Assembly (NCBI GenBank): GCA_038373865.1
Contig: JAXGGA010000070.1
Span: 62,001-126,000 of the forward strand
Length of the DNA stretch: 64,000 bases
Direction of reading: 5' to 3'
Source of the DNA: Uloborus plumipes
Lineage: Eukaryota > Arthropoda > Arachnida > Araneae > Uloboridae
Shown: positions 11,396 through 24,517 of the stretch, piece after piece
How the letters are laid out: every line of letters begins with the position of its first letter
Position numbering within the stretch: position 1 is the first letter of the stretch
The notes under the pieces: model-generated
What the model was told of the DNA's origin: nothing
Seen by the model: only the letters and a program-made list of their open reading frames with translations
The model's database searches: none
Made by a program: the position numbers and the translations under genes

Positions 11396-12785
11396 CAGGG
11401 TTCGTACGCTCCTTACAAACTCCTTATTAACTCCTGCTTTTTAAAAAGAGAATATTGGCCCTTAAAACTCCTGAATTTTGCTACAATCTCCGTATAAACT
11501 CCTTATTTTTAATTCTGTGAATGTAAGCCCTTGAATATTTTCTTCTACTACTAATCCCAAGATTGTGTTCGAATATTATACCAGAATTGTGGAATTGTTT
11601 CACGTGTAATACCGGAAATCTAGTATTTTTCGCTACTGTTTTATCTTCCTACCTCCGAAATTTTTTTCCTTACTCCAGACTTTCGACTATTAAGTCGATA
11701 ATTATTAATAATATTGACCAAGTAGACCTTTTAAAAGGACATTCTAAATTTTTTTGCTTTAGTGCATTATTTTATTTGCCATTTTTGTTCTTATGACGCC
11801 TTCATTTTAAATGGTGCAATCGGTTTGCATCCGGCTTGGGAATAGAATTTTTCTGATTTTTGGTGCGTACTTGGCTTTATTAAGGGGAAAATAAGTAAAA
11901 TGTCTTTTTATTTCTGTTAAAATTCGAAAATTAAAAGTTTTCCAGCGAAATTCTGTTCTTTATGAAAGACAAAAAATTTAAATTTAAATCACTGATTTAA
12001 TTAAAATTTTGCTTCAATTACTTTATTGCTATCACTATTATGCTTACCAAAGAGCTTTAAAATATTAATTTAAAACATTTCTAATAGAATAAATCCTTTT
12101 ATATGTCGCTTTTTTCTCCTTTTAATTCTTTCATTTTGGAAATCGCGATCTTTTTGCATCCGCCATTGGAATGAGATTTTTCTCATTTATGACGTTTACT
12201 ATACTCTGCCAAGAGGCAAACGACTAAAATTTATTTTAAATTTTCCTTTAAATCATTAATTTAAAAAAATTTAAACAAAATTTTGTGCACTTTAGTAGTA
12301 TCAGTCGTCAAAGTTTAAGAAAGTTGAAAATTGTTTTAACCTCTACTATTTTCAGTTAGCTTATTACAATCTTTATTTTAATAATTACTTTTTTAATGCT
12401 AATTTTAGTTACGAAATTATTAAAGAGTGTTGTTTTTGAAAAAACACTAATTTTCATTTTTTTTTTAATTCTTTTTTAATTTTTTTTAACTTTTATTTTA
12501 AATTCATCCTCAAAATAAATAATTTTCAATGGTTACCCCCACCCTCCTCCATACTTGAATTTGATTCTGAATCTGCTAACATTAGAAGAGCAATAACTGC
12601 ATATTTAACTTTCAATTTAGTATGTTACTCAATATATTTTATGACAGCAAAAATAAATAACATAAGCGTTGTAAAAAATGTTTTGAAAAAAAAATAAGTA
12701 TTTCGACTGAGAAAGTCCTTAAAAATTGAAATGAACTCCTGCAAAACTCCTTACTTTTAATTTTCAAATTTGAGTATGAACCTTG
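11396..12785. mobile_element. Interspersed repeat, copy 1 (hAT-like ends CAGGGTTCGTAC...GTATGAACCTTG)
   Basis: The termini are short inverted repeats (CAGGGTTCGTAC at the left and GTATGAACCTTG at the right). The right half, from about 12480, matches a second copy at 28195-29141. No transposase frame was seen, and the 8-bp flanks do not match clearly. The short open frame at 11563-11796 shows no domain and is not called. Confidence 0.6.
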
Positions 12786-13446
12786 TGTTAACCTTAGCTC
12801 AATTTTGATTTAAAAAGAAAAAAGGTAGCTACGATTTTTGTGCTTAGTACAGCCGAATATGCCTTGGCACTAGGGTGATTCAGAATTTTTTTTTGGGGAT
12901 TTCTTTGGTCTTACCCCGCAGTTCTTTTACACTATTCATAAATGTGGTGTATGTAAAATTTTATCTCAATTGAATAATATTTAAAGGTTACGCAACGTGA
13001 TTGAATTCTGTTGAAAACTAGCAATTTCGAGAGTTGGAGTATATTACTTCATTACCCGTAATAATATTGTTCTTCATATAAAATGGAATATTTTAAAATG
13101 TTAGTTTACTGCACTAAATAATTAGTCAATAAAATAATAGCTCAAAGTGTGGGCTATTGCGCCACTGAGTTTAGATTAATGTAAGACGTAGCAAAAATAA
13201 GCATTAATGAGTGAACGCTGTTGTGTATCTAGAATAAAACATAGCACAAAAATAATTCTAATGTTTTTGTAACTAAAATGATATCTATACATTTTAATTT
13301 AAAATGCAAGCCTTCATGCGATGCAAATTAGTGCTTGATGTCCCTAATTAAAAACCTGTGCTTACAATAGAACATTTAACATTCCTAATGTTGCTGTCAT
13401 CTTAAATTGCTACTAGGCACTCAGCTGTAATTTTCAGTGTTTACAT
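12786..13446. other. Non-coding, nothing recognised
   Basis: AT-rich sequence between two mobile elements. No exon or RNA gene was seen. Confidence 0.4.
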
Positions 13447-13459
13447 CTCAAATTTATGG

Positions 13460-14138
13460 TTGGTTGGTTGGTTGGTTACTTCGGGTTTACTGGCACAAGA
13501 GCCTTCATAGGCTATATTGCGCCAAACGATGATAACCCATAAAACTTATAAAAATTTAAAACCATTTTTAAAACAGACACATAAATGACGTTTAAAATCT
13601 TAACTGATCAAGAGAATGAAAAGACAAATAACTAAAACAAAGACAAAACAGACAAGACAAAGATAAAACCACTATATTAGAGATGTAAAACCAATATCAT
13701 GTAAAAAGGGGAACAAATTAGGATGAGGTATATCCCCAAGTAATTCAGTCAAAGATGGATAAAAGTTATTAAAATGTTTAAAACGAGTTTGATTAAAATT
13801 TGGGCATTTACACAGGATATGAAACACTGTCTGGTTGACATTGCAGTTAATACATATAGGCGCTGGTTCACGGCAAAGAAGGTGTTTGTGTGTGAACCGG
13901 GTATGGCCGATGCGAAGACGGGCTATGACGACTTGGTCCCTTCGTTTAATATTTAAGGATTTAAAAGCTTTTGTGAAGGGCTGGATAGAGTGCAGTTTGT
14001 TTTGCACTTCTCCATCCCAGTCACGCTGCCAAGAGTTGTATATACTACCCGTAATGGAATTTTTTACATCCTCATAAGGAACCAGGTCTTCGCAATGAGC
14101 ACTTGCGGCCTTAGTAGCTGTATCGGCTGCCTCATTGC
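13460..14138 (-). mobile_element. 5'-truncated non-LTR retrotransposon (LINE) insertion
   Basis: The insertion is bracketed by a perfect 13-bp direct repeat, CTCAAATTTATGG (13447-13459 and 14139-14151). Read on the minus strand it begins inside the coding region, continues through the C-terminal part of the polyprotein and ends in a (CCAA)n tail, seen on the plus strand as GGTTGGTTGG from 13460. Truncation at the 5' end, a simple-repeat tail and a target duplication are the signature of target-primed reverse transcription. Confidence 0.9.
13672..14138 (-). pseudogene. LINE polyprotein C-terminus (RNase H end and cysteine motif), truncated
   Basis: The open frame on the minus strand starts at the truncation point with GNEAADTATKAA, which matches the conserved end of a retrotransposon RNase H domain. 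It continues through RDQVVIARLRIGHTRFTH and a cysteine cluster (C-x-NC then HILCKCPNF) of the type that closes the Jockey/I-group ORF2. It stops at 13672. Only about 155 of more than 1000 expected residues remain, so it cannot move on its own. The visible frame is uninterrupted, so the insertion is fairly young. Confidence 0.85.
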
Positions 14139-14151
14139 CTCAAATTTATGG

Positions 14152-16659
14152 AGATTTAATTGTGAACTTAAACAAGATAATATCGGAAAGTTGATTTGCT
14201 TATATAAGTCGTATTATGATAAATCACCTTAAAACATTAGTAAAATATAGATAAAATTATCCCTGACATATTTTTCATTTTATCAATATATTAACTACCT
14301 CTAAAAGTAGTTGACTTTAGTATTAGCTGAGATAAATGTGAATTTTAGTAGAATTAAAATTATAGTATAAAATGGCAGTTTTTTCCTTCAAATGTTTATA
14401 TATTTTGCTTTAGACAAAAATTGGGAATATGTACAAAAGGATGTAAAGTTATTATCCTACATATACAAGAAGCACAAATAAAGATAGTCAGATCATTTTT
14501 ATTAGTGTCTGTGCAGGTATTTTCACCCTTTGAAGTTTAGTGCATGACTTTATTAAGTGTTATTACTGTTCTTCTAATTATCTTCAAAGAGTTTGCAGGT
14601 TAGTAAAGAGTTTGATTTTACAATAAGTTCTAACATATGTTTAGAAGATAATAATTACTATATAATGCAAAAGGGAAATAGTTTGTCAAGTGTTAAGTAT
14701 GAACTACTGTTTTGTTAATATGATGCCTTTTATTCCTTAAAATTTAGAATATAATCTCTTTTTCTAAGTATAATTTTTTTTGGTTAATTTTTTTAATGCT
14801 GCTTAATGCTATTTCTTCTATTTTTATATTAATAAGAAAAAAGTTTTTAAATTTTAAACATAAGTACAATTAAATTGACTTTAGTTACATTTTTCCATGT
14901 ATTTTAATTACAAATGTGTTACGCTTATTATTTATTATTATTACTTTTATTGCTATATCTTCTCATTATTTTAAACATTTAAGGCCATTATCTATTTATA
15001 AGAAGTGATACTTGTTGTGAAGTATGTAGCTGAAGTATTCTCATTTGCTATTAGCAGCATTTTAAATTTTGACAATAAATTTATAAGCAGAACTCGTTAA
15101 GAAATTTGCTATCACTATTTCACTTAGAAATTTTATTTAATACAATAAACTTCCGAATATCCGCTGAATAGGATAAGGCACAGGACCCGCAGATAATCCA
15201 CAACCTAGGTTAAGAAGAAAACTAGTGTGTACAATAACTTTAAAAAAGTCAATAATGCTCTCAAACATTTAAATTATAGCTAAAACTGGTTACAATTTAT
15301 GTAAAAAATGTGTGTGTAAAATCTCAAAAAGGATATTGTTGCAAACGAATTACACACATTCGCAATTTGAAACAGAGCAATCTGAAGGGCAGATCTAGAA
15401 ATGCTTTAAGGGAGGGGGCAGTTGATTTCATTATCTCCTTTACTACACATCCTTGTTTACAAATGTTGTCCTCATATGTTTTGGACTTAAATTATGAAAC
15501 ATACAATGAGGAGAGACCTGAACCTCTCTTCTGCTAGCTTCAAAGATAGTTAAAAAAATGCCTGTTTTGAACTTCAATATCGACCAATTTACCAATGGTA
15601 AGTCCCTATCTGTCCTTGATCAATCTAGGTTGCATTAAAACATACAGGGAAGTTGAGTGGAATTTTTTTCAAACAAAATTGGTTTGGTCACTGGCGTAAG
15701 TAGTGTAGAGCTAAGCATTAGTCAACAGTGCATGTTGAAAGCGTGAATAGAGTAGATCTGAAACTCAGTAAGTAGTGGAGATCTAAAAACCAAGTTTCAA
15801 TTAGGCTGGTTTTGGTAACCTTTTAAAGTTTGATGTTGCTGAAAAGGAGGAATGTCTTAAAAATATTCTGCATTTGTTAAGTTAAAATGGGTGCAGTTAT
15901 ATACATTCTGTACATTATCACCTTTTTTTTTTTTTTGCCAGTGTAAAAGATCGCAGATAGGCCATATGCAAAAAGTTTGCTGTAGATCTATTGGTAAAAC
16001 TTGACTAGGGGGGCATTGACACTTTGAGATTTGTTTACATTCGCCTTTGGCACAAAGCAAAAAGATATTGTTTCTGTCCCTGCCTTGTTTGCTCCACACG
16101 CCTTATTTTTTTTATTTTAATAAAACTTCCAGTGTTTTTTACTGGCTTAATATATTTTGCATTTTAACTGTGCTATTAAGGTTTAATTTTGTTGGTAGAT
16201 TATTTTAAATTTGATGAAACTTTTTATATTTATTTGATGGATTATTTTACTTTTAAAGGAAACTTATAATTTTATTTATTAATATTTGTTTATAGTTATA
16301 TTTTCATAGAAAAAAGTTTTTGTATGTAAAACTCCATATTCAATCCTTTTATGTTCTTAAAAATATTTGGGATACGCTTCATTTTTATTTTAATACTTTT
16401 CACATTGAGAATTTAAGCAACTTTCACATCTGAATTGAGTAAATAGTTTCCATGTAACTTTGATCAAATATTGTGACAAATAGTAGTGTTGCCATAAAGT
16501 TGTAGGATGTCATTAAACTACAAATTAATTGTTTTCAATAACCATGAACTCATATATCACTAATGCACTACTATTCTCATTTATGCTGATTTTTTTGTCA
16601 CTAATATCAAAGTTATAGTTATGGTATTTCTGCTCTAATCATACTTTTTTCAATTTCAG
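14152..16659 (+). other. Intron before exon 3, no gene recognised
   Basis: AT-rich sequence. A GGCAGATCTAGAAATGCTTTAAGGG-type repeat fragment lies near 15389. There is no splice-flanked frame that I can support. It ends in the acceptor TTTTTTCAATTTCAG (AG at 16658-16659). Confidence 0.4.
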
Positions 16660-16949
16660 AACGCAACCATAACAATGATGATTCTTCAGTTCAACCTATC
16701 CATTTTTGTCCTGAATGTTCTTATTCTACCTCATGGTTTCAAGATTACTCCATTCACTTACAATCCCATTATGAGGAACGTCCCTTCAAATGCAAATTTT
16801 GCCTAAGATGTTTCAAACGAAAAGATCATTTGAGGCGTCATGCACTCAGCCACAGCAGTGAGCGGCCATTTTCCTGTAACATGTGCGATCGAACATTTAT
16901 TCACAAAGATTATTTGCAGAGTCACCTAAACTCCCATGGTCTTCGCTGA
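16660..16949 (+). CDS. Alternative 3'-terminal exon 3, three C2H2 zinc fingers (no start codon)
   Basis: The exon opens with AA of a split codon in phase 1 and reads 95 codons to TGA at 16947-16949. Fingers lie at about residues 17-37 (CPECSYSTSWFQDYSIHLQSH), 45-65 (CKFCLRCFKRKDHLRRHALSH) and 73-93 (CNMCDRTFIHKDYLQSHLNSH), all with complete ligands. There is no usable in-frame ATG before the fingers, so translation must come from an upstream exon. Its finger-2 helix RKDHLRR is nearly that of exon 4 (RKDHLKR), pointing to neighbour duplication. Fold-back element B begins 69 bp after the stop, inside its 3' untranslated region. Confidence 0.92.
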
Positions 16950-17017
16950 TGAACATTTTACACTTTCCTTCAAAAAAAAAAAAAAAAGGAAAATCACCAG
17001 TTTTAGCAAAAGTATAA

Positions 17018-19269
17018 TAGTCCAGGCTAGTGTCCATTGAAAGGTCATCAAACCTAAAATTTTTATATATATGAGATTTTTTGGTGGTTTCTATATGAAT
17101 TTGACCTGCTGATTCCGAATTCGTTGAGTGCCCAGATGCTAAACCTTGAGCATTTTTGTCAAAATGGCGAAATCCAATATGGCTGCTGTAAATGGTATGA
17201 AGCAAATTAATGGAAACGTGAGTGCAATGAAACATTTTATACGCTTAAAAATGATTGTACTCTTTAGTCAAAATATTATTCTATTAAAAATTAATATTTA
17301 TGAAAAGTATACGAATAAAAAATTTATCAAAATGGTAAAATTCAAGATGTCAGCCTAAAAAGTTCTAAGGTTTGATTTTCAGGTACAAATCATTTTTTAA
17401 ATCGTAATTTACTTGAAAATAGAATGTTTTAACAAAGATAAATATTTAAAATGATATACAGGGAACATAAAAAATGGTTCAGCCTAAAAATAACACTGTA
17501 AAAATATTTGGAAACATTCCAAACTTAAGTTTTGGGATTTTGCCGATTTAGACTAATTTCCTGCAAGAAACAAGTTTCTTTTGCGAAAAAAATTCCTATA
17601 TTGATACAAGTTAGACGAATGCGAACTTCTCACTGGTGTGAAGCATATTTTTAGCTACCAGTTGGAAGGTATATCTAACGTGTTTGTTTAGTGTTTCGCC
17701 TTCAGCTGGATTATGGATTGTCCAGATTGAGTTCACCCAAGTAAGGGTATGTGCAATCTCTCGATGTTGTAGTTTTGGATGAATTGCAAAACAAATAAGC
17801 AGCTTAGTTATTTTCTTGCAATTTTAGCCTTGGCAGTAGCCATATTTTTTAAACTGCTTCAGGAGCTTTCCTCGTAAGCCAGAAAGGTGCTGAACTGTTA
17901 CCATAACCTATCTTTTTCGCAAGTTTCCGATTTATTGCCGTAAAGGGACTGACTTTTGTTTGGAAGCGGTATAAATTCTCTAGCAAGGTTACTGACTTCA
18001 GCAAGAAACTTTCCTGATTTCTTCCAGGTATGTTACTGGCACAAGTTAAGCCTATATTTGCCCATTATTTTCCAGGAGTTTTTTGGACTGTTTTTACAGT
18101 GAAACTGTGAAGAGAGAAATTGGCTTAAAACATATCAGACAAAAAAAAAATATTTTCCGGTAATAATAAAATCGTATGAGAAACAGCACTACAAAAAAAT
18201 TATTTTTTCCCAATGAAAAAGCGAAAAAATGCTTAGGGCTAATGAGATATATTCGATAGATGTTTTGTGATAACTTTAGAAGGGTCTGAATCAACCGAAC
18301 AAAACATTGTTACTAAACTAAAATGGAGGGAATGTCTTGAGAATGATCTAGTAGGTTCATTAAATATTTTGCAGTAATTTTAAAAACGCCTGTGAGACAG
18401 CAGAACAAAAAATTGTTACTACTTAACTAAAAAAATTTGCAAAATTTTCTATTTTGATGCTTTATTTTAACATAAAGCCTTTTCTTATTTTACTACTTCA
18501 TGCTTATTTGTTTTGCAATTCATCCAAAACTATAACATTGAGAGACTGCACATACCCTTACTTTCGCGAAGTCAATCTGGACAATCCATAATCCAGCTGA
18601 AGGCGAAACACTAAACACGTTGGATATACCTTCCAACTGGTAGCTAAAAATACGCTTCATACCAGTGAGAAGTTCGCATTCATGTAGCTTGTATCAATAT
18701 AGGAATTTTTTTCGCAAAAGAAACTTGTTTCTTGCAGGAAATTGGTCTAAATCGGCAAAATCCCGAAACTTAAGTTTGGAATGTTTCTAAATATTTTTAC
18801 ACTGTTATTTTTAGGCTGAATCACATTTTTTATGTTCCCTTTTTTTCATTTTAAATATTTATCTTTGTTAAAACATTCTATTTTCATGTAAATTACAGTT
18901 TAAAAAATGATTTGTACCTGAAAATCAAACCTTACAACTTTTAGGCTGACATCTTGAATTTTACCATTTTGATAAATTTTTTATTCGTATACTTTTCATA
19001 AATATTAATTTTCAATAGAATAATATTTTGACTAAAGAGTACAATCATTTTTAAGTGTATAAAATGTTTCATTGCACGCAAGTTTCCATTAATTTGCTTT
19101 ATACCGTTTACTGCAGCCATATTGGGTTTCGCCATTTTGACAAAAATGCTCAAGATTTAGCGTCCGGCACTCAACGGATTCGGAATCAGCAGGTCAAATT
19201 CATATAGAAACCACCAAAAAATCTCACATATATAAAAATTTTAGGTATATGGCCTTCTAGCCTGGACTA
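17018..19269. mobile_element. Long fold-back (inverted-repeat) element B, about 2.25 kb
   Basis: The left arm (about 17018-17803) and right arm (about 18503-19269) are near-identical reverse complements around a loop of about 700 bp. Outer ends read TAGTCCAGGCTAG on both sides, with a TA flank or terminus. The same reading frame (VKMAKSNMAAVNG / VKMAKPNMAAVNG) is found in mirror positions (17146-17358 plus, 18941-19153 minus) simply because the arms are copies. No transposase was recognised. Transcripts of exon 3 that read into it would form very long double-stranded RNA. Confidence 0.85.
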
Positions 19270-19542
19270 TAATTTGTGAATTTTCAAGGATAATTTATCT
19301 TTATTAGGTTGCCACAACAATAATGTGTAAAAAAAGTTCATCCAAAATTTCGCTTAAGAAGTTTAAATACCAAAATGTTTTTTTTTTTCTGTGTTGTTTT
19401 AGGTATTGGTTTATTCTTAATAGTAAATAGTTATTAGAAATAATTTGGATATTGCATATTAGAAAGTTAAGAAATAAAATCACTAAGTATATTTTTAGAG
19501 AACGAAGACTAGAACTAATTTATGTTCTTTCAAGGTACATAC

Positions 19543-19577
<35 letters not shown>

Positions 19578-21328
19578 GTACTAAAAAATCTGCATGTATC
19601 CTCAAAAACGCAAAATTTTAAGAAATCAATCATAAAGTACTTAGTTCAAAGCTAACATTGTAGCAACTTGTACATCTTATTTTTTTTCCATTTAGCCTTT
19701 GCTTCTTATCATTTATAATGATGTTGGTAATACTGAAATATTTTCAGCATTCATACTGTTCATTGGACTATAGAAGCTTTGAATAACTAGCAATCTTTGC
19801 AAAGCTAGGTATCAGCATCTTTTTGCTGCTCAAATTTCCATGACGCAACAGGAAGTCTCAGCAGACATTGAATGGTAAATAGCTTTATATAGTTATCTAT
19901 CAGAAATACTAACATAAAATAAAATATAAAGAATTCCCGACCCTGTCTGTGGATCTTACATTAACATGAACTCAGAACACATTTAAATTTTAACATTTCT
20001 GTATAATTTTTTTTTTTTTTTTTTGAGATTACATGAGAACAAATTGAGCTTTTAAATGTTAAGATGTCCCATAAAAGTGGTTTTGTCCAATTTTAGTTCT
20101 GAATTAATGTCTTGACATCCAAAGGCTCACATTTTTGTGCTGAAAAAAGGATTCCTTGAAACCATATAACGTGCTTATGCAATTGTCTGCAAAATTTTTG
20201 CGATTTGACGTTGTTATTGTCATTTATTTTTAATATAGTGTTATATGTTCTATGATTTGTAATCTTGTATCCAATGTTATACTTATGGAGAAATTGGCTC
20301 TTAATACAATGTTCGAGGTTTAATTGGTGGGTCGGAATGGCATTCCATATTTAATCTGATTGCTATATTTTGATTTTTTTCCCTCCCACCATTTTATTAC
20401 ATCACATTTCATTTTTAGGAGTGTTTGCTGTGATATTTTTAATGTTTTTATGCTCTGCATTGTATATCATCCTCTAATAGATCGAATTTGAAAAAAAAAA
20501 AAGCGATTTATTTCAAAATGTGTTCCCTAATGTGGTATCAATTCTATTTTTAGGTCCTTTTTTTGTGTTTTTTATTCCTTATAAGTTCGTGATTTTGTTT
20601 TAAAGAAGTGTGTATGAACCTAGATCTTTAGGATGAGTACTTTATTACTCCCTCATTTCTATGTCAATCTTTAGCTGAATTTTAGAACTTTCATTGTAAA
20701 ATTGTAAAAGTGTGTCGCATTTAATATGCATAACATTACACATGTTAATTTTGGTGCCAAATTTATTTGAAATTGTTCTTAAATTTATACTCCTGTTGAA
20801 GATAAGGTTTTTTATGTGTTCACAAGCATCAGCTTCTTCTATGCTTTCGTGCCAAATAAATGCAATGTGTGTAAAATGTTATCTCAGAACGTGTACAGCA
20901 ACCTCTCATTATATCGCGCCTTGTCATGTTAATACATATCGTATTTTTATCGCCTCTCAAAAATTAAATGGAAATAAAATCTTGCTTTAAATTGAGACCA
21001 CTAAAGTAAAAATATTGCATTTCTCAGAAAAAGTAGTTTTTTCTTATTATTAATTACAAAATATACTATAAGTGATATTATAATAAATATAATATAAATG
21101 ACACAAGTCACTTTTGTTTATCTAAATTTATTGCAGTTTAAGTTTTATTTCTTGAGCAAAAGTGATTATGATAAATTTCAAATTTTTTTTATGTGGATTA
21201 CTCAAACTTTTAAAATACCTTTTTTATGTGTGCGAAGCTGTACAGTTTTTGTTTTCTTTTTCTCCACTATTTTATCTCTCTACTCTTTGTTCTTTATAAA
21301 ATTAAGTGTCTCTCTAATTTTTTTATAG
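19270..21328. other. Intron, AT-rich, no supported gene
   Basis: Long A and T runs occur (for example near 19548-19575 and 20010-20024). The open frame at 20712-20990 has several Cys and His residues but no proper finger spacing and no good acceptor, so it is not called. Confidence 0.4.
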
Positions 21329-21462
21329 TCCACATATACCGAGTTGATGTTGGTCCAGAGACCAACTCGGATTCTCAGTATTTGACTTCATTTTTATCGG
21401 GACTATTTGTATTCATGCCATTTTTAAGGCGATTCCAAGTTAATTCATCTTTTCATTTATAG
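21329..21462 (+). other. In-phase open frame after an acceptor (weak candidate terminal exon)
   Basis: A T-rich tract ending in TTTTTTATAG is followed by TC plus 43 codons in phase 1 (VHIYRVDVGPETNSD... to the stop at 21462), with no finger. Its start overlaps a small hairpin (CCGAGTTG...CAACTCGG, about 21339-21370). The length is within chance expectation for this base composition. Confidence 0.15.
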
Positions 21463-24235
21463 ACTGTAACAAAATTTCATCTGTGGTCTCGAATAGTCGC
21501 TAAAATTATATATGCATAGTATGAACACTGCAGCTAGTTTTTATTACCAAAAGAAGCATTACATGTTTTAATTTTGCAATGTGACATTTGGACTGCATCA
21601 AACTTTTTAAAAAAATCTTTGCTGCACTGTGCTGATTTTTTCTTCTGTGTGTTTGTTTTATAAAGTTGCATCAAAAAATATGTGTTTATGACCTTTTACC
21701 TCATAATTTAAGAGAGATACAACAGAGAACTAGTGCTGTGTTCATTGCAATTGACGTCTTCATGTTGAGACGAGTTTTATAAGAATTTGATTTTAAAGTT
21801 TGCGCTAAATCGCCGTAAGTTTATGTCAGTAGTAAAGCAAACCTGTGTAATTTGTAATGATTCCCCATCAAGTGATATAAACTTATTTGCTGCATTCATT
21901 ATAGATTTTTTTTCTTCTTATTTGTAACTTTTCCAAATTCTAGAAAGAATTCTGCTCCATTATATATTTCGATAATGTAAAAAAAAATGGTGATTTTCTT
22001 TACTGAACAGCTATTGTATAACTATCTAAACTAACCGCATTATTAATCTGAAAGTGATCTCTGTTCATTCTGTGCTTTCAATATAACTGATTTTAACTGC
22101 TTTCTTCTTGCCATTGTTTCTTCACTGCTGCTAATGTAATCACTGATTTCTTTCTTTTTTCTTTTGTTTGCATAATTGTCTGGAAAGCTGAATAATAAAG
22201 ATTTTTTTCTTTAAGATGTTTTTGATTATTCATTATATGATTATTTTTGCAAGACTATTTTATACATGAAAACTCATTACATTTTACATGCCTCCTCTTA
22301 GCAATGTTATAATACTGTTTGATTTTGGTTTAAAGAGATGTTTAGTAGTATGTTTAGTTTATTTTTATTTAAAAATTTTTGTCATATTTTTTGTGCTTCA
22401 CTGTAGTATTGATGGAGTGTTGAATAGTATTTGAATCTGAGTTTTACAAAATGTTAGTATTACTTTTAGTTTTAGTTTTAAGTTTTATTGCCTTATTTTT
22501 ACTGTTTGAACTAATGCATTGCTGCATGTTTTTTCAAAAATAATCTGCATGAAAAGTTGAAAGATTAATTTTTACTTTTATATTTCATTGTTATTATTAT
22601 TTTAAAAATTAACTTTGACTAAATGCTTCTATTTTTGTACTTGTTGCTTAATGTCCTTGTGCTTACAAATATTTCCTTAAATATAAGTTCAAATGAATTG
22701 CTTTTCTAAACAATGCTTTGTGTAATTGCTCTTTAGTTTTTTCTCCTCGTGTAACAATTAGTATAACAAATATTCAGTGACAGTGGCAAATCTTAAAAAC
22801 GTGAAGAAAAGTAAAAACGATAGATCAAAAATTTATAAATTTAGTGTTCTTTCTTACCACAATACTAGCATAAAGATAGTTTACGTAACTGGTGCATAGT
22901 GGTATTAAAATGGTGCAAGCTATGGTCGCAACTATTAAATATTATGTAAAAGAAATTTTTCAAACTTAAACTGTACAGAATTAATTTAGACTGTAAAAAC
23001 TAACTGGCAAACATATCATCCATAAGATTTTGTTGCTGCTGTAGTGTTGAAAAATAAATCAGCTGAAAGTAGTGTTGTGTAAAATCATAATTTTCTCCGC
23101 TACTGTTTTTTTTTCTTTCTTTTGCTTCTTTTTTTGAAGCACCACTATTGTTCCCTGTGAACTGACAGAAAAAAAAAAAGGTTCAGGACTGTGTGCTTGA
23201 AAGATTGATCAAATGAATGATCGAAATAAATGAAGAAATGAATGATGTGACAAATCTTTGTCCATTCCATTAACAAAATTAACGATATACCCATTTATAA
23301 ATGAAACTTTTGAGTATAAAAAGAATGTCTAACATTGTTGTTTTAAATGCTCATTATAATTGCTGACAATTATTTTTAATGTTATTTTACTTTTCTTTTG
23401 ATTATTGTTACAATTATATTAATATGAGACACATTAGGATTAAAGATAAATTGGAATGGAAAAATATTTTTGTGTTATTTTTGGGAAAGAATTATTTTTA
23501 AAATTCTAGAAAAGCATTTTCTATTTGTATAAACAATATATATGTAACTGCAATGACCTTTTTTTCTCAACCGTTCGTTCTAGATGCATACGTCCAATTT
23601 CAAAAATGCTCAAAATGAGATGCGGAGTAAAGATAATAAAGGTTTGAAACGAAAAATAAATGTTGTCAAAGAACACAAAGTGTATCTTTTTGCATGGATC
23701 CTAGGTCCCCTCACTTATATTTAGGGTAGTCAAGAGAATAAAAAAAATTTGAACATAAAAAGTTTGACAGAAGAACTTCCAATGTTCACCAAAATTTGAA
23801 ATGCAGCTTTTTTGTGATTTGCACCACTTTACACTAGCTGTCAATAATGAATTTGGGGGGAAAACTGCTTTTCTGCTGCGTAGAGTGAAGGTCGGTCATT
23901 CTACTGAAGGGGCAGTATGCTCCAATCTTATTTTCTGCTGGGACTCCTAAAACTGAGCTCAAGTATCTCTTTTAAGTTTTAATCGCAAATCTTTTAAATT
24001 TTTTGTGTTGGAATTATTGTTCAATTGAGATTTTTTTTTGTCTTAAATAAAAGCATAGGTACCTGGAATATGTATGAAATGTTAGATTTCATATTTTTTG
24101 ACAACTTTTACTATCTTAACTCTGTACTTCATTTTCAAAATTTTTACAATTGGATGAAAACATCTAGGACAAACTGCTGTGAAAATAAAGTTCATGACAG
24201 TTAAAGCGCAACATCCTGTGTATATATATATCTAC
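21463..24235. other. Intron, AT-rich, nothing recognised
   Basis: No exon, RNA gene or bounded element could be supported in this stretch. Confidence 0.4.
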
Positions 24236-24239
24236 ACAC

Positions 24240-24395
24240 AGTCATGTCTCGATTACTCGAGGTCCCAAGGAACGGGTCAAAAGCGACAAGTTATCAGTAG
24301 TTCGAGTAATGGCATATTTCCACAGCCTTCCCAAGAGTTTTGCTTTGCTATAGACTTTGAGATGAAGGCGTATTCAAGTTATCGAGACTGAATTG
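24240..24395. mobile_element. pogo/Tigger-like MITE upstream of exon 4
   Basis: The ends are related inverted repeats (CAGTCATGTCTCGATTACTCG and, inverted, CAGTCTCGATAACTTG). The length is about 155 bp with no coding capacity. It lies about 120 bp before the exon 4 acceptor region. Boundaries are approximate. Confidence 0.5.
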
Positions 24396-24517
24396 TGTGT
24401 ATATATATTTATGTATTATTTCTTCATTATTTTAATTTATTTATTGTGATAATTAATAGCAAGTATTTGTGTGTAATTCGTTGCCCTTTTCAACAACTCT
24501 CGTTTCTTTAATTGCAG

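Noticed and set aside
17146..19153. Mirrored 70-aa frames (MAKSNMAAVNG / MAKPNMAAVNG) as genes
   Set aside because: Same reason, in fold-back element B.
20712..20990. 92-aa open frame with several Cys and His residues (MCVKCYLRTC...)
   Set aside because: The spacing does not fit a C2H2 finger, no good acceptor precedes it in the shared phase, and there is no alignment to the live exons. Probably chance.
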